In this document: positions 33,160-42,600 of the stretch, in pieces | Layout of the letters: each line of letters opens with the position of its first letter | How positions within the stretch are numbered: position 1 is the stretch's first letter | DNA from: Actinokineospora spheciospongiae | GTDB lineage: Bacteria > Actinomycetota > Actinomycetes > Mycobacteriales > Pseudonocardiaceae | NCBI RefSeq assembly: GCF_000564855.1 | Contig: NZ_AYXG01000161.1 | Location: 1 to 57,181 of the forward strand | Direction: 5' to 3' | Length of the DNA: 57,181 nucleotides | Notes under the pieces: model-generated | The model's input: only the letters and a program-made list of their open reading frames with translations | Told to the model about the DNA's origin: nothing | The model's database searches: none | Position numbers and translations under genes: made by a program

Positions 33160-35108
33160 GACCGCTCCACCCGGACCTGGTGGTCGTAGGAGAAGGCGAG
33201 CCCGCCCGCGCCCACCGGCAGCCGGGTCACCTCGGCGCCGCGCTCCCCGGTCACCGGGTTCGCGCCGTAGAGCCGCACGTCCTCCACCACGTCCACCCCG
33301 CGCACCGATTGCAGCAGCGCGAACACCTCGCCGTGCGAGACCCGCCTGCCGAACGCCCAGCCGGTGCCGTCCTCGCCGCCGGTCAGCGGGTTGATGAAGG
33401 AGTACAGCGCGGTCAGCGCCCTGGTGCGGACCTCGTCCGGGTCGAGCCGGGTGCGCGCCACCAGCCGGGCCACGACCGTGACGCCGCGGTAGCGGGGCGG
33501 TTCCACCAGGACCCGGGTGCCGACCAGCCGCACGTCGTCGAGCCTGCGGGCGATGCGCTCCAGGGTGTCGGCGGCGGGCACCAGGTCGGCGAAGAGCAAC
33601 TGGCCGTCGCGGTGCGCGGCGGCGGGCACCACGAGCACCTTCACCGCGCCGTGCGCCACGTCGTCCTCGCCCGCGGTGAGGCAGTGGATGCGGGCGACCT
33701 CCGGGGCGGCCTCGCGGGAGATGGCCTCGTAGTCCTCGGCGGTGACCGCGCGGCTGCGGGTGCGCAGCATGATCGGCCCGCGGGTCTTGGCCTCCTCCAG
33801 GGTCTCCCCGTCGACGCCACCGGAGGCCGGGTGCAGGTTGGTCACCCCGGCCACGAACGGGATGGAGCCCTTGAGGGTGTCCACGGCGTGGCGGGCGACG
33901 TTGCCGCGCAGGCCGCCGCCGCTGTAGTAGCGGCGCGCCCGGACCCGCGCGCCCGGCGGCGGGACCGCGCCGTACTGGTGCAGCCCGCGGTCGGGCAACC
34001 GCACGGCCGGGCCGAACTCGACCTCGCCCGCGACCCCGTCGAGCACGAAGTGCCGGTCGTGCGGGCCGCTGGTGGCGAAGCCGTCGACCTGCGTCCACTC
34101 CTGCCACCCGGTCTCCCCCGCCACCTCGATCACCGCGGCGTGCGCCCCGGCCAGGACCGGGGCGTGGTTGAGCCGGAACCGCTGCCCCGGCACGCCCTCG
34201 GACTCGCCGAGTTCCTCGAACTCCACGATCCGCCCGTGCACCGCCGCGGCGGTGGCGCCGACGGTGCCCGCGGCCAGCGACCGGACCACCGGCGAGGAGC
34301 TGTAGGACGGTTGTCCCGGCAGCGGTTCGACCACCCGCACCCGCAGCCAGCCCGCCCGCTGGTCCTCGATGACGCTGGCCTCGTGCCCGCGCGGCAGGTG
34401 CACCACGATCCGGCCGGACCGGTTGAGCCCGCCGGTCTCGTCGGTGGTCACGTCGCACCCGGTCCACCCGGTGCCCGTCCACGCCTCCCACACCAGCGGC
34501 GGGTGCAGCGGGTTGACGCCGACACCGGTGGTCTCACCGCGGAAGTCCAGCCGCATGGCGCAGGCGGGCGCGGGGTCGCGCAGGCCGATCAGCAGCGCGT
34601 CGTCGAGCTGCGGCGGTTCGCCGAACGCGGCGAACTCCTGGCCGATCTCGTGGGCGGTGGTCTGGTTCTCGCTGGCCACCCCGCTCCCGGAGACCCGGCG
34701 CACCGCGGCGATCGAGGTGGGCAGCACCGGCAGGTCGGTGATCGTGGAGAACACCACCGACTCCTCGCTCTCGGTGCGGGTGGTGGACACGGCCGTGCCC
34801 GCCCGGATCACCAGCGGGGACCTGGCCGGGGTGGACAGCCAGAACGTGACCGGCACCTCGGCCGGGGTGGGCGGCAGCATCCGCAGCCCCAGCAGTTCCA
34901 GGAACTTCACGTACAGCCGGTCGGGCACCCGGTCGAGCCGGTAGCAGAGCTGCTCGGTCATGAAGGCGAACGCCTCGATCAGCGTGACGCCGGGGTCGGA
35001 GACGTTGTGGTCCGTCCACTCAGGACAGCGCCGCATCACGTACCGCTTGGCGTCGTCGACCAGGTCCTGGAACCGCCGGTCGTCCAGGCTGGGGGCGGGA
35101 AGCACCAT
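33156..35108 (-). CDS. eCIS baseplate wedge protein (gp6/baseplate J-like)
   Basis: The 650-residue protein begins LDDRRFQDLVDDAKRYVMRR with WTDHNVSDPGVTLIEAFAFM, the conserved start of 'putative baseplate assembly' proteins. The C-terminal half has the baseplate-J core: GGLRGNVARHAVDTLKGSIP, NLHPASGGVDGETLEEAKTR and AVTAEDYEAISREAAPEVAR. It corresponds to Afp11/T4 gp6, which forms the ring that holds the sheath on the baseplate. ATG 35108 shares a base with the gp25 stop (TGATG). Structural role and placement are well supported by family and order. Confidence 0.9.
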   Translation of the reverse strand: MVLPAPSLDDRRFQDLVDDAKRYVMRRCPEWTDHNVSDPGVTLIEAFAFMTEQLCYRLDRVPDRLYVKFLELLGLRMLPPTPAEVPVTFWLSTPARSPLVIRAGTAVSTTRTESEESVVFSTITDLPVLPTSIAAVRRVSGSGVASENQTTAHEIGQEFAAFGEPPQLDDALLIGLRDPAPACAMRLDFRGETTGVGVNPLHPPLVWEAWTGTGWTGCDVTTDETGGLNRSGRIVVHLPRGHEASVIEDQRAGWLRVRVVEPLPGQPSYSSSPVVRSLAAGTVGATAAAVHGRIVEFEELGESEGVPGQRFRLNHAPVLAGAHAAVIEVAGETGWQEWTQVDGFATSGPHDRHFVLDGVAGEVEFGPAVRLPDRGLHQYGAVPPPGARVRARRYYSGGGLRGNVARHAVDTLKGSIPFVAGVTNLHPASGGVDGETLEEAKTRGPIMLRTRSRAVTAEDYEAISREAAPEVARIHCLTAGEDDVAHGAVKVLVVPAAAHRDGQLLFADLVPAADTLERIARRLDDVRLVGTRVLVEPPRYRGVTVVARLVARTRLDPDEVRTRALTALYSFINPLTGGEDGTGWAFGRRVSHGEVFALLQSVRGVDVVEDVRLYGANPVTGERGAEVTRLPVGAGGLAFSYDHQVRVERS

Positions 35109-35515
35109 CAGTAGTCCCCCTCGTCGGGAATGGTGTAGAAGGGGTGGACCAGGTTGCGCGGATCGTTCTCACCCTTGACCAGGTAGGTGATGTCGATGTT
35201 GAGCAGGTTCTCCTGGTGCTCGTCCGGGTGGACGAAGACGTCGCGCACGGTGACCCGCGGCTCCCACATGGCCAGCGAGTCGTGCACCTCGCGCTGGATC
35301 TGGGCGAACACCACCGGGGTGGCGCCCTCGAAGACGAAGTCGCGCAGCTTGGCGCCGAAGGCCGGGCGGAACGGCCGCTCCCCCGGGTAGGTCGAAAGCA
35401 CCAGCGTCATGGCCTGTTCGACCTTGCGGACGCCGCCGACGGTGGCGATGGTGCCGTTGCTGGTGACGTCGAAGGGGAACGCCCAGCCGCGGCCGATGAA
35501 CTCGTCTTCTGTCAC
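35108..35515 (-). CDS. gp25-like baseplate protein
   Basis: The 135-residue protein has the GPW/gp25 fold signature: GRGWAFPFDVTSNGTIATVG, VEQAMTLVLSTYPGERPFRP, FGAKLRDFVFEGATP and the end EPRVTVRDVFVHPDEHQENL. It is the Afp9/TssE equivalent that initiates sheath polymerisation at the baseplate. The conserved EPR motif, needed for sheath engagement in relatives, is intact. The GTG start at 35515 has GGAG seven bases upstream. It lies between the VgrG-type spike and the J-type protein, the usual eCIS order. Confidence 0.92.
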   Translation of the reverse strand: MTEDEFIGRGWAFPFDVTSNGTIATVGGVRKVEQAMTLVLSTYPGERPFRPAFGAKLRDFVFEGATPVVFAQIQREVHDSLAMWEPRVTVRDVFVHPDEHQENLLNIDITYLVKGENDPRNLVHPFYTIPDEGDY

Positions 35516-35524
35516 CGGGGGCTC

Positions 35525-37852
35525 CTAGATCGGGATGGGGACACCGTTGACCAGCGGCAGGCCGACGATGTTGACCGTCGGCGCGTTGAGCGTGATCGCG
35601 GTGGAGGACTTGATGACCAGGTTGGCGCCGCCGTCGATGAGCATGGTCCCGGTGGGTCCGGCGCCGATGTTGACGAAACCGTTCGCGGTGCTGATGTTGA
35701 TGTTGGTCAGCGGTGTGGTGGTCACCCCGGGCACCGGGGCGGCGGTGATGTTGACCCCGCCGTTGACCTGGTCGACGGTCACCCCGATCTCCCCGTTCTG
35801 CGAACCCACCCGCACCGCGGAGCCGAGCGCGCCCGCCCCGGGTGGGACGATCGGGCCCGCGCCGCCGCCGGTGCCGCCGCCCGCGTCCAGGTCCACCCCC
35901 ACCGCCTGCCCGGCCTCGGCCGCCGACGGCGCGTCGAGCGGGGCCGGGACGTCGTAGAACAGCAGGGCGTTGCCGGTGCTGGAGACGAACCCGCGGTGGT
36001 GGATCTCGGTGATCATGCCCGGGGTCAGCGCCGACCCGGCGATGGACTCGGTGGCCTCGTTGGCGATCTCCCCCGCGACCTGGTTGCCGATCGCCCCGCC
36101 CACCGCGCCGCCCAGCGGCCCGGCCATGGGCCCGGCCAGGGCGGCGCCCGCCGCCTGCCCGGCCATGCCCGCCACGGCGCTGCCCAGGCCGAGCAGCCCG
36201 CCCGCGAAGATCGGCCCACCCGAGGCGATGCTCCACTCGGTCAGGTTGTTCATCATCGCGCCGAGCACGTAGGGCCTGCGGGCGTCGCCGAACTCGAAGG
36301 CCACCAGCACCTCGTCGCCGATCTCCGGCATGAACATCGCGCCGCTGCGCTGCCCGGAGCAGAACTGCACGTTCGGCGCCCAGTCGGTCTCGAAGTCCGG
36401 GGACAGCCACGGCAGGGTCACCTTCACCCTGCCCTTGCCCAGCGGGTCGCCGCAGTTGCTGACCACCCCGCACACCACCCCGTCGAGCACCGGGTTGCCC
36501 GAGGAGCGCTTGGCGCCCTTGGAGGTCAGGCCGAGCATGGTGCGGTCCTGCCTGCCGTGCGCGGAGAACACCACCCGGTAGCCGAACTCGGAGTCGTCGA
36601 AGACGTGCCGGGCGCGGGAGACGTGCCAGGTGCCCGCGAAGACCGACGGCACACCGGACACCGAGACCTTCCCGCCCGGCTGGATGCCCGCGTTGCCCTT
36701 GGCCTCGCCCTCCGCCTCGGCGAAGGTGCTGCCGACGTCGCTGCCGAGCGCACCGGCGACCATCGGGCCGGAGGTGGCCATGGTGGTGCCGTCGGCGAAC
36801 GGGCGGTCGACCACCACGTGCGCGGTGTTGCTCGGCGGCGGGCCGAGGAAGCCCACCGGGGAGCCGACCAGCCCGCCGGTCGCCTGGGCCACCTCGTCGC
36901 CCGCGGCGTCGAGGGCGCCGTCGACGCCGTTGACCGCGCCGGTCAGGCTGAACGAGGTCAGCGAGTCGGCGGCGGACTCCAGCGAACCGGTGACCGCGCC
37001 GAACGCGCCCCCGGTGAACTGCCTGCCCAGGGCGTTGGGCGACGGGTCCGCCCCGACCGGGGTGGAGGTCGCCTGGGCCAGGGTCTGGCGCAGCATCGGG
37101 TCCCACACCCGGACCTCGACGTCCGGGGTCAGGTTGCCCGCGGTGACCCGCGGCCGGAAGCTGATCAGGTTGTCCGGGAACGCCACCTCGACCGTCGACC
37201 CGATGCCCGCCAGACCGGCCAGCACGCTGCGGCCGAACCCGGCCAGGCCACGGCCCGCCGAGGAGAGGCTGTCGCCCGCCGGGCGGAAGTGGAACAGCCC
37301 GCCCGCCACCCCCATCTCGAACCCGATCTCGGTGGCCCTGGCGCGCAGGAAGTCCCAGTCGGTCTGGTTGACCTGCGCCAGGTAGGCGTGCGTGGTGCTG
37401 GTCGCCACCACCTGCCCCACGCCCAGGCCCGCCTCCGAGGCCACCCGGCGGGCCACGTCGGCGTCGGTGACGTTGAGGAAGCTGCGGCTGCGCTTGGCCC
37501 GCTGGAGCCGGTGCGCCCCGGTGTAGCCGCGCACGACCGTGCGGGCGGTCAGGCCCTGCAACAGGCCCTCGATCGCGGTCACCTCCCCGACGATCAGCGG
37601 CACGCTCGTGCCCAGGGCGCCGGGGCCGCTCACCGTCACCTCCGACCCGATGGACAGCCCCGCCAGCGGCAGCGTGGAGCCGTCGAGGTCCAGGAACGTG
37701 AGCTCGAACATGCCGGGCAGGGCGACGTCGTTGTCCACCACCACCCGCAGCAGCCGCGAGTTGACGACCGGGCTGAGCGGCACACCGCCCACCGCCACCC
37801 CGGCCCGGCCGGTGGCCTCGCTGTCGGCGATGCGCTCGACCGGCTGGCTCAC
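35525..37852 (-). CDS. VgrG-like spike protein (Afp8-type) with Gly/Ala-rich insertion
   Basis: The 775-residue spike has an N-terminal gp27-like hub region (VVVDNDVALPGMFELTFLDL and the phage late control D-type segment RSFLNVTDADVARRVASEAG). A gp5-type OB fold is at about 470-540 (CGDPLGKGRVKVTLPWLSP, then FMPEIGDEVLVAFEFGDARR). The C-terminal part holds beta-helix-like strands (LIDGGANLVIKSSTAITLNA). A stretch at about 545-608 is almost only Gly, Ala and small hydrophobics (GSAVAGMAGQAAGAALAG), unlike normal VgrG. It forms the central spike that carries cargo. No separate PAAR tip gene is present. The GTG start overlaps the LysM stop by four bases. Confidence 0.88.
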   Translation of the reverse strand: MSQPVERIADSEATGRAGVAVGGVPLSPVVNSRLLRVVVDNDVALPGMFELTFLDLDGSTLPLAGLSIGSEVTVSGPGALGTSVPLIVGEVTAIEGLLQGLTARTVVRGYTGAHRLQRAKRSRSFLNVTDADVARRVASEAGLGVGQVVATSTTHAYLAQVNQTDWDFLRARATEIGFEMGVAGGLFHFRPAGDSLSSAGRGLAGFGRSVLAGLAGIGSTVEVAFPDNLISFRPRVTAGNLTPDVEVRVWDPMLRQTLAQATSTPVGADPSPNALGRQFTGGAFGAVTGSLESAADSLTSFSLTGAVNGVDGALDAAGDEVAQATGGLVGSPVGFLGPPPSNTAHVVVDRPFADGTTMATSGPMVAGALGSDVGSTFAEAEGEAKGNAGIQPGGKVSVSGVPSVFAGTWHVSRARHVFDDSEFGYRVVFSAHGRQDRTMLGLTSKGAKRSSGNPVLDGVVCGVVSNCGDPLGKGRVKVTLPWLSPDFETDWAPNVQFCSGQRSGAMFMPEIGDEVLVAFEFGDARRPYVLGAMMNNLTEWSIASGGPIFAGGLLGLGSAVAGMAGQAAGAALAGPMAGPLGGAVGGAIGNQVAGEIANEATESIAGSALTPGMITEIHHRGFVSSTGNALLFYDVPAPLDAPSAAEAGQAVGVDLDAGGGTGGGAGPIVPPGAGALGSAVRVGSQNGEIGVTVDQVNGGVNITAAPVPGVTTTPLTNINISTANGFVNIGAGPTGTMLIDGGANLVIKSSTAITLNAPTVNIVGLPLVNGVPIPI

Positions 37853-38721
37853 GACCGCTCCCCGGGTGCGGGCAGCCGCAGCGCGCGGCCGGGTTTGACG
37901 CGCAGCGGGTCGTCGAGGTCGTTGGCCTCGGCCACCGCGCGCCACGCCTGCGGGGAGCCGTAGGCGCGGGTGGCGATCTGCACCACGCCCTCCCCCTGGG
38001 TCACCACGTGCCTGGTGCGGCCGGGGAGGCCGCCGGAGGTGGGGTTGGTGCCCGGCAGGTACTCGGTGAACTTGACCAGGGTCAGGCCGACCTTGGCCCA
38101 CACCGGCACCCCGCTCCCGTCGAAGCGCTGGTACTCGATCTCGAACTTCTCCAGGTTGACCATCATGCCGCCGCCCGCGGGACCGCCGACGCCCCACATG
38201 AACTGCAACACCGGCAGTCTGAAGTAGACCGGTGGGCTGGGGGCGACCGAGGACGGGTCCGGGTCCTTGGTCAGCGGCGAGGAGTCGCCGCCGGGGGTGG
38301 TGCTGTTGGGCTTGAGGCTCATCCGCTCGGTCAGGGTGTTCCTGGCCAGGTCGAAGGCGGCGTTGACCAGGCTGGCGTCGGCCCCGGTCATCGGGACCGG
38401 GGTGGCCCAGGCGGTGAGCATGTCGATCGCCGCCTGGGTGACCAGGGCGCCGGTCAGGTGGGCTTCCTTGAGCTTGAGCCGGATGTTGCCGGTGGCCTTG
38501 ATCGCGTCCTTGAACGAGCTGGTGATCACACCGCGCTCGCTCTCGCCCTTGTTGGTCTTCTCCAGCGAGACCGACTTCGGGTTCAGCGTGAACACCAGCG
38601 GCATCCCGCCCTCCGCGGGCACCAGCATCGCCTTGGCGTTGCCGGTGAGCGCGAGGCCGAGGTTGAGGGCCTGGCTGAGCTTGTTGCCACCGCTCAGCGG
38701 CATGACCTTGGGGATGAACAT
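37849..38721 (-). CDS. LysM-domain hub/tube-baseplate adaptor (Afp7-type)
   Basis: The 290-residue protein has an N-terminal part that binds tube or hub (AMLVPAEGGMPLVFTLNPKS, VNLEKFEIEYQRFDGSGVPV) and a C-terminal LysM-like domain (HVVTQGEGVVQIATRAYGSP, WRAVAEANDLDDPLRVKPGR). It matches Afp7/T4 gp53-like proteins that link the spike to the tube. In this setting the LysM is structural rather than a wall anchor. ATG 38721 lies one base after the preceding stop; family proteins start the same way. Confidence 0.88.
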   Translation of the reverse strand: MFIPKVMPLSGGNKLSQALNLGLALTGNAKAMLVPAEGGMPLVFTLNPKSVSLEKTNKGESERGVITSSFKDAIKATGNIRLKLKEAHLTGALVTQAAIDMLTAWATPVPMTGADASLVNAAFDLARNTLTERMSLKPNSTTPGGDSSPLTKDPDPSSVAPSPPVYFRLPVLQFMWGVGGPAGGGMMVNLEKFEIEYQRFDGSGVPVWAKVGLTLVKFTEYLPGTNPTSGGLPGRTRHVVTQGEGVVQIATRAYGSPQAWRAVAEANDLDDPLRVKPGRALRLPAPGERS

Positions 38722-38722
38722 G

Positions 38723-39193
38723 TCACAGGAACCCTTCGTGATCCAGCTCCAGCCGCTCGATGGCGACCGCGCTGTCCTTGGCGACGAGGGAGGGGCCGTA
38801 CCAGCCGGAGGGGTAGACGTTGCGCAGCTCCCAGGACGACACCTCCTCCCAGGCGGAGTCGAGCAGGGTGATCCGCGCGGTGCTGCCACCGAGGACCGCG
38901 TTGAGGACGTCGGGCATGAACCCCGGCTGCTTCCAGGCGCTGAGCTTGTCGGCCAGCCACTCGCGCAGCACCTGCGAGGACGCCTTCTCCATCGCCCGCT
39001 CCAGCTTGACGGTCGGGTACTCGACGTCGGCGAAGAGGATCTTCTGGTACCCGAACTCCCCGTTGTCGTAGAACTTGTGGATCTTGCACTTGAGGTCCAG
39101 GCCCTTGCACGAGGTCCAGTTCCCCAGGTTCACCCCGTCGATGACGACGTTGAACCGCATCGCCATCCCGAGCGCGAGATTGGTCCCGCTCAC
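38723..39193 (-). CDS. Tail tube protein paralogue (Afp5-like, baseplate-proximal)
   Basis: The 156-residue gp19-fold protein has the signature LALGMAMRFNVVIDGVNLGN, WTSCKGLDLKCKIHKFYDNG and the C-terminal IERLELDHEGFL. It is one of three tube paralogues in the operon. Its position next to the LysM and VgrG genes matches Afp5, which starts the tube at the hub. The GTG start at 39193 follows GGGGAGGGGAG. Assignment as initiator rather than bulk tube is by gene order. Confidence 0.85.
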   Translation of the reverse strand: MSGTNLALGMAMRFNVVIDGVNLGNWTSCKGLDLKCKIHKFYDNGEFGYQKILFADVEYPTVKLERAMEKASSQVLREWLADKLSAWKQPGFMPDVLNAVLGGSTARITLLDSAWEEVSSWELRNVYPSGWYGPSLVAKDSAVAIERLELDHEGFL

Positions 39194-39218
39194 CGTTCTC
39201 CCCTCCCCGGCACGCCGC

Positions 39219-39674
39219 TCACGCGCCGTTCTGCTGCGCGGAGAGCAGGAACCCGGAGTAGACGATCTCCAGCGTCTCCACGGCCACCTTCCCCGCGGTC
39301 GCGTCGAACTCGCTGATCTGCCAGGCGATCGGGAACATCTCCCGCAGCGTCCACACGATCACCGAGTCACCCGCCGAGGTCAGCATCTCGACGGCCCCCT
39401 CCTCCGGGGTGCCGCCACCGGCCTGCACCTCGCCCAGCCAGGCCTGCACCGCCTTGGTGCCGGTGGTGTCGGCGGCCCGGCTGAGCTTGAGCGTGGCGAA
39501 CTTGGGCACCCCGGCGAACTTGAAGTACTGGTCGGAGTGCCCAACCCGGTACTCGGCCAGGTCCCACTTGACCGACAGACCGGCCACCTTGGACCAGGCA
39601 CCGAGGTCCCGCGACCCCGCGGACACCACGAACCGGTGCGCCATCCCGTGCGCCAGGGTGGGTGGATTCACCAT
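39219..39674 (-). CDS. Tail tube protein paralogue
   Basis: The 151-residue gp19-fold protein begins VNPPTLAHGMAHRFVVSAGS and has LGAWSKVAGLSVKWDLAEYR, FAGVPKFATLKLSRAADTTG, and the end VETLEIVYSGFLLSAQ. It has the same architecture as its neighbour at 38723 but is clearly diverged. It may be a second initiator ring or an alternative tube subunit. The ATG at 39674 has GAGGAGC upstream. It lies 10 bases after the DUF4157 gene stop. Confidence 0.84.
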   Translation of the reverse strand: MVNPPTLAHGMAHRFVVSAGSRDLGAWSKVAGLSVKWDLAEYRVGHSDQYFKFAGVPKFATLKLSRAADTTGTKAVQAWLGEVQAGGGTPEEGAVEMLTSAGDSVIVWTLREMFPIAWQISEFDATAGKVAVETLEIVYSGFLLSAQQNGA

Positions 39675-39684
39675 CTGCTGCTCC

Positions 39685-42600
39685 TCAGCCGAAGTCCAGT
39701 AGCGTGCCGGTCCGCTCGCGCTCGACCAGGACGTCGAAGCGCAACCGCCCGATCAGCGTGGTGTAGAGCCGATCGGCCAACTCCTCGAAGTGGTCCTGGT
39801 CGTCGAGGTCCATCCACCGCAGCGGCGGGTCCTCGACCAGGTGGTCGTCGATGTCGTCGAGGGACAACCCGGGGTCGGACCCGTCGCTGTCGTCGCCGTC
39901 CCCTGGCGGGCTGGAGCCCACCCGGGGCGGGCCGTCGTCTGTGGTGGAACCCGCGTCGTCCCGGAAGAACTGGTCCAGGGACCACTGCTGGTCACCCCCG
40001 GGGAGTTCGGTGGCCGACGGGATGGCGCGGATGTCCTCGGGGGTGATCCCGGACGGCAGGGCCTGCGGGCCCACACCCAGGTCGGTCGCACCCTTCGCCG
40101 CGACGGCGGCGCGGAGCCGGGCCAGGAACTCCCGCTTGCGCTCCTCGTCCTCCTCGGACCCGTCCTCGTCGGAACTCCCGGGCCGCGACACCTGCGGCAG
40201 GTGCCCGTGCACCAGGGGCGGAGCCGCCTGCACCCCACCGGCCACCCAGTGCTCCACGGCCACGGCCTCGTCCTCCAACTGCCTGCCCACGACGGTGTCC
40301 GGCCCCGGCAGCGCCGCCCCGAACCGCCGCTGCTGGGCGACGTGGGTCAGCTCGTGGGCCAGCAGCGGGGCGGCGGCACCGGCGAGGTCACCGGCCGATT
40401 CCGGCACGTGCGCCACACCGTCCCTGGCAAACCCGCGCGCCCCCATCCGGTACGCCACCCGGGACACGTCGTCCCCGCGCCGCACGGCCACGTCGGCCAG
40501 GTCGACCGCCAGCACCCGCCGCAGCGGTGCCACCAGGACGGCGGGGACGAAGCTCTCCACGGCGGACTGGACGATGGTGCTCACGGCCGCCACCCCCGGA
40601 GCCCGCTGGACGTCGGCGTACACCGCCCCGGTCGGGTGGACCACCTCGGCGGGATGGCGTGCGTCGGCGGGGTGGGCTCGGGTTTCGAGGTACCGCAGGG
40701 GCGGGGCGGCGGGAACCACAATGCCTTCGGGACCGCTGGGTGGGGTGTGCGGGCCGGGAACCAGGGGCGCTTGGTCGGTGTGCGCGTATGCCGCACCGGT
40801 CAGCGGTGCCGGGGCGGTGGAGCCGGGAGCCGAGGGGTCCATCGAGACCGGGCCGGACAATACGGCGGAGTCCGGCGGCGTTTGGTCCACTCCGGCAGGT
40901 GCGCCCGTGCTGACGTCCGGCGCCGGGGTGGCCTGCGGGGGCGACTCGGCGGGGTTCGTCAGTGCGGTTTCTGTTTCGATGGGGGAAACCACGAAAGCAG
41001 TGGGGCCCGGCGGCGGAGTCGCCGAGGGGGTTGCGTCGACCACCGCAACGGCAGGGGTGTCGGTGCTCGGCGGCAGGGGTGCCGGGCGGGGCGCGTCGAT
41101 CAACGGAGCGGGTTCCGGCACGGGGGTCGCCGCCGGGCTCGCGGTGGCGAGCGGGGTCGCGGGAGCCGAGGGGACTGATGAGACCGGGCCGGTGAGGGGG
41201 ACGGACGAGGCGCTGAACGACCCCGGCGTGGCGGCGGATTCCCCAGACCGGGCTGCGGGCTCAGGCGTCCGGGTGACGGGGTCGGCCGGGCGGGGGCGCG
41301 GGTGGCCGAGGTGGGGGTTCCGCGACGGCCGGGTGGCGGGAGCGGTTCCGGCCGGGAGGCCGCTGGCTCCTGGGGCCTGAGGGACGGACTCGGCCCGGAG
41401 CGCGCCGACCGACGGGTTCCCTTCCGGCGACCTGGTGGGCTGCGGGCCGTCCGGCGGGAGACCGCCGGACGGCGGAGTCACGGGCACAGCCGTGCGGCCG
41501 GTTCCGGCGAACAGCGAACCCGGTTCGGCGGCAGAACCCCACTCAGTGGCGGAACCAGGTGCGGCGGACCCCAGTTCGGCGGTGGAACCCGGCGTGGTGG
41601 AGGCCGGTTCGGCAGTCGAACCGGGTGTGACGGACCCCAGTCCGGTGGTCGAACCCGGTATGGCGGAACCCAGGTCGGCGGCCAACCCCGGCGTGGTGGA
41701 GCTGTTCCCGCTCGGCGGGGCAGCGGCTTCGGCAGCCATGGCGGCGGGGTGGAAACCACCGGTCACCGGGGCTACCGCACCATGCTCACCAGCCGCCGTA
41801 CTCTCGGTGGCCGCACCTCGGACCCGGCGGATGACAGGCAGGGCGTCTTTGGCCTGCGGAGGGTCCTCGTCCTGTGGGGAGGCGGGCGCCGCGTCGCGGG
41901 TAGCCGGTGCCGAACCCGGGGTCAATGGGATGCTGCCAGGCTGCGGGGCGGTGGCATTGGCCGGTGCGTTGAGGGGGACCGCGCCCGTGGCAAGCGGATC
42001 ACCGGGGACGGGGCTCCCGATCAGTCCACCGTCGGACGCAGCACTCCCGGAGAGGGGGTCGGCGGGCCTGGTCGGCGGGGTGTCCCACGCCGTGGCTTCG
42101 TCGCGCCGGAGCACGGGCAGCGGGGTTCCGGGTGTGGTCGGTGCGGGGGCTTCGACGGGAACGACGCGTGCGGGAGCGCCGTCCCGCGAGTCGGCAGGCA
42201 CGGCGGTTCCGGTGAGTGGGGTCGCTGGGACGCCCGTATCCCCTCGCCTGTCTGCTCGCTGGGTGGAGGGCGGGTCGTTGCGAGCCGGTGTCATGGGCGG
42301 GGTGGCGGGCGCATCCGGCGAAGTGGGCGTGCTGGGCCCGGTCTCCGGGGTGATGTGCGGCCCGGGGCATCCGGGCAGTGCGCTCGCATCCCGGTGGACA
42401 ACCGGCAACGCGGCTTCCCCAGTCGCGGTGGCGGGTGTCCGGGACGCCACCGGGAACACTGTCCCGAGCGGTGCCGCGTCCGTGCGCTGAGGGGCGGTGC
42501 CGATCAGCGGGGAGGCCGCGCCGCCCCCGGTTTTCACTGATGGGTCGGCTAACGGGAGGGAAACCTCGAGAGATCCCTCGGTGTTGGCCGCGCGAGGGTC

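Noticed and set aside
35144-37963. A 939-residue plus-strand open frame opposite the spike and gp25 genes
   Set aside because: Its His/Gln/Gly/Asp/Arg-rich composition is typical of antisense frames in GC-rich DNA, and the opposite strand encodes clear eCIS proteins.
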